Assembly: GCA_963844405.1 (NCBI GenBank)
Contig: CAWJNZ010000003.1
Span: 310,001 to 374,000, forward strand
Length of the DNA: 64,000 nucleotides
Direction: 5' to 3'
Source of the DNA: DASSUW01 sp963844405
Lineage (GTDB): Bacteria; Actinomycetota; Thermoleophilia; Solirubrobacterales; Solirubrobacteraceae
The position numbers and the translations under genes are program-made. This document shows positions 52,140 through 61,320 of this stretch, one piece after another; within the stretch, counting starts at the first letter, position 1, and every line of letters starts with the position of its first letter. The notes under the pieces were generated by a model, which was not told the DNA's origin, did not search any database, and saw only the letters and a list, made by a program, of their open reading frames with translations.

Positions 52140-52994
52140 ATGGCTCGATCGATCTGGAGCGGCGCGATCTCCTTCGGACTGGTGAACGTGCCGATCAAGC
52201 TCTACTCCGCGGTGTCCCGCAAGACCGTGCGGTTCAACCAGCTCAACTCCGACACCGGCAACCGCATCATGCAGAAGCGCATGGACCCGGAGACCGGCGA
52301 GGAGGTCCCGTTCGACCGCATCGTCAAGGGGTTCGAGCTGACCAAGGACCGCTACGTCGTCGTCACCCCGGACGAGCTCGACGGGCTCGACCCCGAACGC
52401 ACCCGCACGATCCAGATCGAGGACTTCGTCGACCAGACGGACATCGACCCGATCTACTACGACCACCCGTACTACCTCGTCCCCGACAAGGGGGCGGCGA
52501 AGGCCTACGGGCTGCTGCTCAACGCGATGGAGGCGTCCGACAAGGTCGCCATCGCCCGCGTGGTCATCCGCTCCAAGGAGCAGCTCGTCGCCATCCGCCC
52601 GGCCGGCGACATCCTGATGATGGAGACGATGATCTTCCACGACGAGGTCGTCCCGCACGACGAGCTCGACGACCTGCCGGACTCCAAGGACCTCAAGGTC
52701 TCCGACCGCGAGATCAAGATGGCCCAGCAGCTCATCGACTCCCTGTCGAGCGAGTTCGACCCGTCGCAGTACCGCGACGAGTACCGCGAGAAGGTCCTCG
52801 AGCTGATCGAGCGCAAGGCCTCCGGCGAGGAGATCGCGGTCCAGCCCGAGCCGGCCGCGCCGGCCAAGGTCCCCGACCTCATGGCCGCCCTCGAGGCCAG
52901 CCTCGCCGCGGTCAAGAGCGACGGCGACAAGAAGGACGGCGAGGCGAAGAAGCCCGCCAAGAAGGCGCGCGAGAAGGCCAGCGCGAAGACGTAG
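52140..52994 (+). CDS. ku: Ku homodimeric end-binding protein
   Basis: Bacterial Ku of 284 aa, which binds double-strand DNA ends and recruits LigD. It begins ARSIWSGAISFGLVNVPIKL and has the bridge-region RYVVVTPDELD and VVIRSKEQLVAIRP. The C-terminal 30 residues are a Lys/Glu-rich tail (AKKPAKKAREKASAKT), typical of actinobacterial Ku and thought to aid DNA threading or LigD contact. Start ATG 52140. A strong promoter for the giant gene begins five bases after its stop. Confidence 0.96.
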   Translation: MARSIWSGAISFGLVNVPIKLYSAVSRKTVRFNQLNSDTGNRIMQKRMDPETGEEVPFDRIVKGFELTKDRYVVVTPDELDGLDPERTRTIQIEDFVDQTDIDPIYYDHPYYLVPDKGAAKAYGLLLNAMEASDKVAIARVVIRSKEQLVAIRPAGDILMMETMIFHDEVVPHDELDDLPDSKDLKVSDREIKMAQQLIDSLSSEFDPSQYRDEYREKVLELIERKASGEEIAVQPEPAAPAKVPDLMAALEASLAAVKSDGDKKDGEAKKPAKKAREKASAKT

Positions 52995-52998
52995 GCGT

Positions 52999-53027
52999 TT
53001 GACAGTCGCCGGGCTCGAAGCTAATTT
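52999..53027 (+). promoter_or_regulatory. Sigma-70-type promoter of the giant secreted-protein gene
   Basis: TTGACA (52999-53004), 17 nt, TAATTT (53022-53027): consensus -35, ideal spacing and a good -10, unusual in this GC-rich region. The predicted transcript start near 53034 leaves a leader of about 78 nt. Confidence 0.7.
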
Positions 53028-53035
53028 GTCCGGCA

Positions 53036-53090
53036 GCCAGCCAAAAGCTGGCCCGCATGGGTGCCGAAGGAGGCGCCTTTTGCTCGCACC
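53036..53090 (+). promoter_or_regulatory. Structured leader with mutually exclusive hairpins
   Basis: Hairpin 1: GCCAGC (53036-53041), loop CAAAA, GCTGGC (53047-53052). Hairpin 2: GGTGCC (53060-53065), loop GAAGGA, GGCGCC (53072-53077), followed by TTTT, terminator-like. GGTGC of hairpin 2 can instead pair with GCACC (53086-53090), which would undo it. This suggests attenuation; no known riboswitch class is recognised. A ribosome binding site GGGGAGA follows. Confidence 0.5.
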
Positions 53091-53111
53091 AAAAGGGATG
53101 GGGGAGAACTG

Positions 53112-56100
53112 ATGCGTCGGATGGCGTCTGCTGTGCTGGTCCTCGTGGCCGCACTCTGTGTGTTCCTGTTCACCGCGAGTGTTGCCGGAGCCCAGACTCC
53201 AGCCGCCACGATCGACGCGGAGGGCACCGCATGGCAGCCCCCCAACGTCACGGTTACGACCGGCGCCACAGTGCGCTGGACGTTCGCCGGCGAGACGGTG
53301 CCCCACAACCTCAAGTCGTCGAGCGCCAACTGGGACGTCGACACCCCGATCGACACCAACCAGGCAGCCTTCAACTACACGTTCGACACGCCCGGCGTCT
53401 ACACGTTCCTGTGCGAGGTGCATCCGGCGACGATGACGGGCTCGGTCACGGTCGAGGCCCCCGGCACCGACCCGCTGGAGCGCGTGCTCGTCTTCTCGGA
53501 GACGGCCGGCTTCCGCCACACCTCGATCGACGAGGGCATCGCCGCGATCCAGGCGCTCGGCGCCGCCAACGACTTCGCGGTGGATGCGACCGAGGACTCG
53601 GCCCAGTTCACCACCACCAACCTGGCCCAGTACGACGCCGTCGTCTTCCTCTCGACGACCGGCGACGTCCTGACCGACGAGCAGCAGAGCGCCTTCGAGT
53701 CCTACATGCGCAACGGGGGCGGCTTCGTCGGCATCCACGCCGCGGCCGACACCGAGTACACGTGGCCGTGGTACGGCGAGATGATCGGCGGCTACTTCCG
53801 CAACCATCCGCCCGGCACGCCGACCGCGACCGTCAAGATCGAAGACCCTGACGAGCCGTCCACGGAGGGCCTGCCGGCCAGCTGGGTGCGGACGGACGAG
53901 TGGTACAACTACCAGTCGCCGACCAACCCGGTGGTGGGCGGCGGCGGGAACGACTACTCGCCCCGCACCAGCGGCGTCAAGGTCCTCGCGACGGTCGACG
54001 AGGCGACCTACGACGAGCAGGACGGGAACGCCACCGACGACGACCACCCGATCGCGTGGTGCTCGGACTTCGACGGCGGCAGCGTCTGGTACACGGGCAT
54101 GGGCCACACCGAGGCTTCGTTCGGCACCGAGCCCGGCAACATCCGCCAGCACATCCTCGGCGGCCTGGAGACGGTGACCGGCGCGGCGGCGGCCGACTGC
54201 GGTCAGCCCCGCCAGTCCTCGCCGCAGCTCGACGACTTCGAGCTGATCACGATCGACGACGACACCGAGAGCCCGATGGAGATCGCCGTCGCCGACGACG
54301 GCCGCGTGTTCTACGTCGAGCGCATCACCGGCGAGCTCAACGTCTACAACCCGACGAACGGGCAGGTGACGACCGCGCTCCAGATCCCGGTCTCGAGCGT
54401 CCAGGAGAACGGGCTCATGGGCATCGCGCTCGACCCGAACTTCAACACGAACGGCCACCTGTACGTCACGTACACGCCGCCGCCGAACACGAACAACCAG
54501 ACGCGCGTCTCGCGCTTCACGGTGGGGGCGAACAACACGATCGCCGCCAGCTCCGAGCAGGTGATCTTCACGTGGACCGCCCAGCGCGCCGAGTGCTGCC
54601 ACTCCGGCGGCTCGCTCGCCTTCGGGCCCACCGGCGACCTGTACATCTCCACCGGCGACAACACGAACCCGTTCGCGTCCGACGGCTACGCGCCGATCGA
54701 CGAGCGGCCGGGCCGCGAGTTCTGGGACGCCCAGCGCACCTCGGCCAACAGCAACAACCACAACGGCAAGGTCCTGCGGATCCATCCGCTGCCCGGCGCC
54801 ACCGGCGTGCCGGGAATCGGGTCGACGTACTCGATCCCCCAGGACAACATGTTCGCTCCGGGCACGCCCAACACGCTGCCCGAGATCTTCGCGATGGGCT
54901 TCCGCAACCCGTTCCGGCTCACCGTCGATCCGCACACGGGCTGGGTGCTGCTCGGCAACTACGGCCCCGACGCCGGCTCCACCAACCCCACCCGCGGCCC
55001 GCAGGGCAGCGTCGAGTTCGAGGTCGTCAAGGGCCCGGGCTTCTACGGCTGGCCCTACTGCGTGCGCGACAACGTGCCGTACAACGACTACAACTTCGCC
55101 ACCGGGGTGTCGGGCCCGAAGTTCGACTGCGCCAACCCGGTCAACACCTCGCCCAACAACACGGGCATCACGAACCTGCCGCCCGCCATCCCGGCGACGA
55201 TGTGGATGGGGTACACCGAGCCGGACCCGCGGTTCCCGAACCTCGGCACCGGCGGCGCGCCGACCGGCGGCCCGCGCTACGACTTCGACCCGGCCCTCGA
55301 CAACCCGGCCAAGTTCCCGGAGTACTACGACCGGCACTGGTTCATCGGCGAGTGGAACAACGGCTGGATCAAGACCGCCACGCTGGATGCCGCGGGCAAC
55401 GGCACCGGCGTCTTCAACACGCCGTTCATGAACACGTTCCACCGGCCGCATGAGATCGAGTTCGGGCCGGACGGCTCGCTCTACCTCATCGACTGGGGCA
55501 CCGGCTTCGGCGGCAACAACCTCGACTCGGGCATCTACCGGATCGACTACGTGGCCGGCGGGAGACGACCGATCGCCCGCGCGACGTCGAACGTCGACAG
55601 CGGGCCGACGCCGCTGACCGTCAACTTCTCGAGCGCAGGCTCGCAGGATCCCGACGGCGGCTCCCTGACCTACGCGTGGGACTTCGACGGCAACGGGACC
55701 ACCGACTCCACGCAGGCCAACCCGACCCACACGTACAACACCGCGGGCACGTTCAACGCGACGCTGACCGTCACCGACCCCGACGGCCAGACCGGCTTCG
55801 ACACGATCCCGATCACGGCCGGCAACACCCGGCCGACGGTCACCATCACCGTGCCCGAGGACGGCCAGTTCGCGGCGTTCGGGGACATCATCCCGTACGA
55901 GATCACCGTCACCGACCCTGAGGACGGCACGATCAACTGCGACCGCGTGACGCTCAGCATCCAGCTCGGGCACGACGACCACGCGCACGGCCTCGGCCAG
56001 CAGCAGGGCTGCTCCGGCACGTTCCGGACCCAGTCCGACGGCGGCCACGGCGCGAACGCGAACATCTTCACCTCGCTCGTCGCGACGTACACGGACAACG

Positions 56101-59100
56101 CGCAGGGCGCCGCGGGCGCGCTCACCGGGCGCGACGAGCTGATCCTCCAGCCGAAGCCCAAGCAGGCCGAGTTCTTCGCGACGACCGGCCGCGTCGCCGG
56201 CAGTCCCGCGGGCGGCGACCCCGGCGTCCAGAGGGAGGCGACGACCGACGTCGGCGGCGGCCAGAACATCGGCTTCATCGAGCGCGGCGACTACGTGTCG
56301 TACACGCCGGTGAACCTCGAGGAGCTGACCGGCATCCGCTTCCGCGTCGCGTCCGGCGGCGCCGGCGGCACGATCGAGGCGCGCCTCGACTCGCCCACCG
56401 GCCCGCTCGCGGGCTCGGTGGCGGTCGCCAACACCGGCGGCTGGCAGAACTGGACCAACGTCACGATGGCCCTGGCGACGCCGCCGGAGGGGACGCACGA
56501 GCTGTTCCTCGTGTTCACCCACCCGACCGACAACGGCGGCCTCTTCAACCTCAACCACTTCACCGCGCTCGGCAAGGGCGCGGCGAACAGCGCCGCCCCC
56601 GAGGTGACGGCGAGCGCCAACCCGTCGACCGGCGACGCGCCGCTGCAGGTCCAGTTCACCGGCACGGCGACCGATCCGGACGCCGCGGCCGGCGAGCAGC
56701 TGACCTACGAGTGGGACTTCGGCGTGGCCGGCACCACGACCGATACGTCGACCGAGCTCAGCCCGACATTCACCTACGAGCGGCCGGGCACCTACCTGGC
56801 GCGCTTCACGGCGACCGACCCGAACGGGGCGTCGTCGACCACGAGCGTCCAGGTCGAGGTCACGAGCTCGAGCGAGTGCCCGGAGAACAACGTCCGCAGC
56901 GACGAGTTCAACGGCGATTCGCTCGACACCAACCGCTGGCAGATCATCCGGCCGGACAACACGCGTCCGCCGACCGTCTCCGGCGGCAACCTCAACTTCC
57001 CGATCGACAACGGCTCGCTCTACGGGCCGGGCACGTCGGCCAGGAACATCATCGTCCAGCCGCTGCCCAGCGGCAGCGTGGAGGTGACGGCGAAGATCAC
57101 CACCGAGCCGCTCACCGACAACTACCAGCAGGCAGGCCTGCGGGTCTACCAGGACGACAACAACTGGGCCTCGGTCCACATGATCTACGCGGGCGGCAAC
57201 CGTGACTTCGAGTTCATCTACGAGAACAACGGCAACCCGCGCAACGAGGGCCTGGACAAGCTCGGCGGCATCCCGGCCGACGCTCCGCTGACCTACTGGG
57301 TCAAGCTGATCTCGGACGGCTCGACGCTGCGCGCCGAGTACAGCTACGACGGCGTCGACTTCGACCCGGTCGGCCGCACCGCGGACATCTCCGGCTGGGC
57401 GGCCCCGCAGATCGGGCCGGTGGCGCTGTCCGATCAGGCGCCGACCTACCCGGTCGCGCGCTTCGACTGGATCCGCTTCAACCCGGATTCGTCGACCGGC
57501 GGTGGCGGTGGCGGTGGCGGCGGCGGCTCGGAGACCGAGCTGTTCGCCGACCAGTTCGACGGCACCGACGTCGGGGCCGGCTGGGAGGTCGTGCGTCGCG
57601 ACCAGGCGCTCACGGTGTCGGGCGGGGCGCTGCGCATGCCCGCCGCGACCGGCGACCTCTACGGCGCCGGCGGCAACGCGGCGAACCTGGTCGTGCGCCC
57701 CGCGCCGGCGTCCGGGCAGTGGACGGCGACCGCGAAGGTCAACTTCGAGGCGCTCGCCCAGTACCAGCAGGCGGGCATCATCGTCTACGGCGGCGACGAC
57801 GACTACCTCAAGCTCGGCCGGATCGCCCATACGACGGCCGGGGACGAGAAGTTCGAGTACATCCACGAGGCCGGCGGCACGCCGGACAACGCGGCGGGCG
57901 ACTCGACCGCGAACATCGCGGCCGACTTCCCGGACGACTACTGGGTGCAGCTGCGGTACGACGGGACCAACATGACCGGCTGGTACTCGTCCAACGGGTC
58001 GACGTGGACCCAGGTCGGACGCGCCTGGCCGCTGCCCGCGAACGCGCGGGTCGGCGTCTTCGCCTTCGGCAACCAGGCGACGTCCGCGGCGCCTGAGGCG
58101 GCGTTCGACTCCTTCCGGATCACGCAGCCGGGCGGGGCCGGCGGCCCCAGCTTCGACGACGAGTTCGACGGCTCGACGCTCGACTCCGAGCGCTGGAACG
58201 CCAGCGTCCGGCAGAACCAGAACGCGGCCGTGGACGGTGGCCAGCTGACCATCACCACCGAGCCGGGTGACATCTACACAGCCGACACCAATCCGCCGCC
58301 GAACAACTTCATCCTCCAGGACGCGTCGCACGCCGGCACGGACTGGGTGATCGAGACGAAGCTGTCCGGCACCATCAACGGCGGCTACGGCCAGGGCGGC
58401 CTGATCGCCTACGTCGACGGCGGGGACTACGTCAAGTTCGACGCGATCTCCGATGCCGGCAACACGCGGATCAACCGCCTCGAGCTGCGGTCGGAGGTCG
58501 GCGACGTCGTCCAGAACCCGCAGCCGAACGTGGACGTGCCGGTCGGCACGACCAACATCTGGCTGCGGCTGAGCAAGACGGGCACGACGTACGCCGGCGA
58601 GTACTCGTTCGACGGCGTGACGTTCACCGCGATCCCGGAGACGGTGGCGAACGCGATGGCGTCGCCGGACTTCGGCGTCTTCGCGTTCGGACCGCAGGCC
58701 GACGGCCAGGGCGACACCGTGTCGTTCGACTACTTCTGGCTGAACGGAAAGGACGCCGGCGGCGAGTGCGAGTGCGAGGTGACCGGGGGCGACGCGTTCG
58801 ACGCCGCGACCCTCGACAAGCAGAAGTGGAACGCGATCGTCCGCGAGGACGCCAACCTGTACGCGCTGAACAACGGCTGGCTCGAGATGACGACCGTCAA
58901 CGGCGACATCTACACCAACGGCAATCCGGCCTCGACGAGGAACTTCATCCTCCAGGAGCCCAGGTCCGCCGGCCAGGACTGGGTCATCGAGACCCACATC
59001 GACGCCGCGACCATCAGCGGCGGCTATGAGCAGGCCGGCCTGATGGTCCGCGCGGACGACGACAACTACATCAAGTTCGACATCATCTCCGACGACGGGC

Positions 59101-61238
59101 AGACGGTCCGCAACCGGCTCGAGCTGCGCTCCGAGATCAACGGGGCGATCCAGCAGCCGCAGCCGGCCGACCCGCTGGTCCCGAACAACGCGGCCGAGGT
59201 GTGGCTGCGGCTGACCAAGACCGGCACCAGCTACGCCGGCGAGTACTCGTTCGACGGGACCACGTGGACGCCGGTGAACATCCCGGTGACCAACCCGATG
59301 GTCGACCCGGCGTTCGGCATCTTCACGCTGGGCGTGAACAGCGGTGGCGGCCGTCCGCGGTTCGACTACTTCTCGGTCGACGGATCGACCGGCTGCGAGG
59401 AGCCCGAGCCGCAGAACCGCGCACCGGTCATCGACGCCGTGGGGGCGACCCCGTCCTCGGGCTTCGCCCCGTTGCAGACCGCGTTCTCGGTGACCGCGAG
59501 CGATCCCGACGCGGGCGACACGTTGACGTACGCGTGGGACTTCGACGGTGACGGCGTGACCGACTCGACCGATGAGGATCCGACGCATACGTACACGCAG
59601 CCCGGCGAGTACGAGGCCGAGGTGACCGTGTCCGACGGCGAGGCCCAGCGGTCGCGGACCGTGCCGGTCACCGTCTTCGGGCCCGACGACCCGGAGGCGC
59701 GGTTCCGCGTGCTGGTGTTCTCGAAGACCGCCGGCTTCCGGCACGACTCGATCGACGAGGGACATGCGGCGATCGAGCAGCTCGGGAACGAGCACGGCTT
59801 CCAGGTCGACCACACGGAGGACGCGACCGCCTTCCGTGACGCTGTCCTGAGCCGCTACGACGCGGTGGTGTTCCTGTCGACCACCGGCGACGTGCTCAAC
59901 ACCACGCAGCAGCGCGCGTTCGAGCGCTACATCCAGGCCGGCGGCGGCTACACCGGCATCCATGCGGCGGCCGACACCGAGTACGACTGGAACTGGTACG
60001 GCCACCTGGTGGGCGGCTACTTCCTCAGCCACCCGCCCGGGACGCCGGCCGCGTCGATCGACGTGGAGGACCGCACGGACCACACCACGCGCCATCTGCC
60101 GGCGCGCTGGGACCGCGTCGACGAGTGGTACAACTACCGCTCGCCCGACTACCAGGACCCGAACGTCCCGGACGGCGACTACAGCCCGCGCAACAGCGGG
60201 GTCCACGTGCTCGCCACGCTGGACGAGACCACGTACGAGGAGGGCGACGGCAACGATCCGGTGGCCGACGACCACCCGATCTCGTGGTGCCAGCGCTATG
60301 ACGGCGGCCGCTCGTGGTACACGGGCATGGGCCACACCGCGGGGTCGTTCTCCGAGGACGACTACCTGCTCCACATCCTCGGCGGCATCGAGATCAGCGC
60401 CGGGGCGGTCGGCTCGGACGAGTGCGGGGTCCCGGAGCCCGGCAACGCCGCGCCGAAGGTCACGGCCAGTGGCGATCCGCGGACCGGCACCGCGCCGCTG
60501 ACGGTGGCGTTCTCCGCCACCGGCACGGACGCGGACGGCGATCCGCTGGCGTACTCGTGGGAGTTCGGGGACGGCGCGACGTCGCTGCGGCAGAACCCGG
60601 ACCACACGTACATGCAGGCCGGCACCTACATGGCGAAGGTGACGGTGAGGGACCCGGACGGCGCCACCGGCACGGCCGAGGTCGAGATCGTCGTCAACAA
60701 CCCGCCGGGCAACCGGGCGCCGACCGTCGAGGCGGCCGGAGACCCGGTCGCCGGCAAGCCGCCGCTGACGGTGCAGTTCTCGGCGGCCGGGTCCGATCCG
60801 GACGGCGACGCGCTGACGTACGCGTGGGACTTCGGGGACGGCGCGAAGTCGTTCCTCCAGAACCCGAGCCACACCTACGCGACGGCCGGCACCTACACCG
60901 CGACGGTGACGGTGACCGACTCGCGAGGCGCCACCGCCAGCGACACGGTGGTGGTGACCGCGGGCAACCGCGCGCCGACGGTCGACCTGGTGGCAACGCC
61001 GGCATCCGGCACGGCGCCGCTGAACGTGACGTTCACGGCAACCGCCTCGGACCCGGACGGCGGCGCGCTGAGGTACTCGTTCGACTTCGGCGAGGGCAAG
61101 CCGACGAAGCCGGGCACGTCGCCGACCGCCACGCACCGGTACGGCAAGGCCGGCATCTACACGGCCACGGTGACCGTCACGGACGCGGACGGGGCGACAG
61201 CCACCGACACGGTGCAGGTCACGGTCACGAAGAAGTAG
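53112..61238 (+). CDS. Giant secreted multidomain protein: cupredoxin, ThuA x2, PQQ sugar dehydrogenase, CBM6-like, PKD x6, concanavalin-like x4
   Basis: Exported protein of 2708 aa with a signal peptide (about 1-28, ending SVAGA). Approximate domains: plastocyanin-like cupredoxin 30-112 with VPHN, FLCEVHP and ATMTG supplying His, Cys, His and Met ligands; ThuA 118-345; PQQ-dependent sugar/sorbosone dehydrogenase-like propeller 372-816 (NGLMGIALDPNF, ECCHSGGSLAFGP, HRPHEIEFGPDGSLYLIDWG); PKD 820-908; Ig-like 909-1008; CBM6-like 1013-1160; PKD 1160-1253; four concanavalin-like (DUF1349/DUF1080-type) domains 1257-2095, with a ten-Gly linker after the first; PKD 2101-2190; second ThuA 2195-2443; three PKD 2445-2708. 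There is no C-terminal anchor, so it is released or wall-associated. ThuA, PQQ propeller and DUF1080-type domains suggest oxidation and binding of extracellular saccharides. Catalysis is inferred. Confidence 0.9.
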   Translation: MRRMASAVLVLVAALCVFLFTASVAGAQTPAATIDAEGTAWQPPNVTVTTGATVRWTFAGETVPHNLKSSSANWDVDTPIDTNQAAFNYTFDTPGVYTFLCEVHPATMTGSVTVEAPGTDPLERVLVFSETAGFRHTSIDEGIAAIQALGAANDFAVDATEDSAQFTTTNLAQYDAVVFLSTTGDVLTDEQQSAFESYMRNGGGFVGIHAAADTEYTWPWYGEMIGGYFRNHPPGTPTATVKIEDPDEPSTEGLPASWVRTDEWYNYQSPTNPVVGGGGNDYSPRTSGVKVLATVDEATYDEQDGNATDDDHPIAWCSDFDGGSVWYTGMGHTEASFGTEPGNIRQHILGGLETVTGAAAADCGQPRQSSPQLDDFELITIDDDTESPMEIAVADDGRVFYVERITGELNVYNPTNGQVTTALQIPVSSVQENGLMGIALDPNFNTNGHLYVTYTPPPNTNNQTRVSRFTVGANNTIAASSEQVIFTWTAQRAECCHSGGSLAFGPTGDLYISTGDNTNPFASDGYAPIDERPGREFWDAQRTSANSNNHNGKVLRIHPLPGATGVPGIGSTYSIPQDNMFAPGTPNTLPEIFAMGFRNPFRLTVDPHTGWVLLGNYGPDAGSTNPTRGPQGSVEFEVVKGPGFYGWPYCVRDNVPYNDYNFATGVSGPKFDCANPVNTSPNNTGITNLPPAIPATMWMGYTEPDPRFPNLGTGGAPTGGPRYDFDPALDNPAKFPEYYDRHWFIGEWNNGWIKTATLDAAGNGTGVFNTPFMNTFHRPHEIEFGPDGSLYLIDWGTGFGGNNLDSGIYRIDYVAGGRRPIARATSNVDSGPTPLTVNFSSAGSQDPDGGSLTYAWDFDGNGTTDSTQANPTHTYNTAGTFNATLTVTDPDGQTGFDTIPITAGNTRPTVTITVPEDGQFAAFGDIIPYEITVTDPEDGTINCDRVTLSIQLGHDDHAHGLGQQQGCSGTFRTQSDGGHGANANIFTSLVATYTDNAQGAAGALTGRDELILQPKPKQAEFFATTGRVAGSPAGGDPGVQREATTDVGGGQNIGFIERGDYVSYTPVNLEELTGIRFRVASGGAGGTIEARLDSPTGPLAGSVAVANTGGWQNWTNVTMALATPPEGTHELFLVFTHPTDNGGLFNLNHFTALGKGAANSAAPEVTASANPSTGDAPLQVQFTGTATDPDAAAGEQLTYEWDFGVAGTTTDTSTELSPTFTYERPGTYLARFTATDPNGASSTTSVQVEVTSSSECPENNVRSDEFNGDSLDTNRWQIIRPDNTRPPTVSGGNLNFPIDNGSLYGPGTSARNIIVQPLPSGSVEVTAKITTEPLTDNYQQAGLRVYQDDNNWASVHMIYAGGNRDFEFIYENNGNPRNEGLDKLGGIPADAPLTYWVKLISDGSTLRAEYSYDGVDFDPVGRTADISGWAAPQIGPVALSDQAPTYPVARFDWIRFNPDSSTGGGGGGGGGGSETELFADQFDGTDVGAGWEVVRRDQALTVSGGALRMPAATGDLYGAGGNAANLVVRPAPASGQWTATAKVNFEALAQYQQAGIIVYGGDDDYLKLGRIAHTTAGDEKFEYIHEAGGTPDNAAGDSTANIAADFPDDYWVQLRYDGTNMTGWYSSNGSTWTQVGRAWPLPANARVGVFAFGNQATSAAPEAAFDSFRITQPGGAGGPSFDDEFDGSTLDSERWNASVRQNQNAAVDGGQLTITTEPGDIYTADTNPPPNNFILQDASHAGTDWVIETKLSGTINGGYGQGGLIAYVDGGDYVKFDAISDAGNTRINRLELRSEVGDVVQNPQPNVDVPVGTTNIWLRLSKTGTTYAGEYSFDGVTFTAIPETVANAMASPDFGVFAFGPQADGQGDTVSFDYFWLNGKDAGGECECEVTGGDAFDAATLDKQKWNAIVREDANLYALNNGWLEMTTVNGDIYTNGNPASTRNFILQEPRSAGQDWVIETHIDAATISGGYEQAGLMVRADDDNYIKFDIISDDGQTVRNRLELRSEINGAIQQPQPADPLVPNNAAEVWLRLTKTGTSYAGEYSFDGTTWTPVNIPVTNPMVDPAFGIFTLGVNSGGGRPRFDYFSVDGSTGCEEPEPQNRAPVIDAVGATPSSGFAPLQTAFSVTASDPDAGDTLTYAWDFDGDGVTDSTDEDPTHTYTQPGEYEAEVTVSDGEAQRSRTVPVTVFGPDDPEARFRVLVFSKTAGFRHDSIDEGHAAIEQLGNEHGFQVDHTEDATAFRDAVLSRYDAVVFLSTTGDVLNTTQQRAFERYIQAGGGYTGIHAAADTEYDWNWYGHLVGGYFLSHPPGTPAASIDVEDRTDHTTRHLPARWDRVDEWYNYRSPDYQDPNVPDGDYSPRNSGVHVLATLDETTYEEGDGNDPVADDHPISWCQRYDGGRSWYTGMGHTAGSFSEDDYLLHILGGIEISAGAVGSDECGVPEPGNAAPKVTASGDPRTGTAPLTVAFSATGTDADGDPLAYSWEFGDGATSLRQNPDHTYMQAGTYMAKVTVRDPDGATGTAEVEIVVNNPPGNRAPTVEAAGDPVAGKPPLTVQFSAAGSDPDGDALTYAWDFGDGAKSFLQNPSHTYATAGTYTATVTVTDSRGATASDTVVVTAGNRAPTVDLVATPASGTAPLNVTFTATASDPDGGALRYSFDFGEGKPTKPGTSPTATHRYGKAGIYTATVTVTDADGATATDTVQVTVTKK

Positions 61239-61263
61239 CCGGCGGCAACAGAGCCGTCAGGAA

Positions 61264-61289
61264 GGGGGCGCCGCGCAGGCGGCGCCCCC
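61264..61289. terminator. Strong hairpin terminator after the giant gene
   Basis: GGGGGCGCCGC (61264-61274) pairs perfectly with GCGGCGCCCCC (61279-61289) around a four-base loop and is followed by TTC. It separates the giant gene from xylA, 32 bp upstream of the xylA start. Confidence 0.8.
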
Positions 61290-61320
61290 TTCGCCGTTCC
61301 TGGCTGAAAGGATGCGCCGC

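Noticed and set aside
57498..57535. GGTGGCGGTGGC-type tandem repeat
   Set aside because: It encodes a poly-Gly linker inside the giant protein; not a DNA-level repeat of interest.
51870..61136. A stop-free frame of about 3088 codons on the strand opposite to the giant secreted-protein gene
   Set aside because: Its product is Arg/Val/Gly/Asp-rich without domains or signal, it spans Ku, the methyltransferase end and the giant gene in antisense, and such frames are expected opposite GC-rich genes with G/C third positions.
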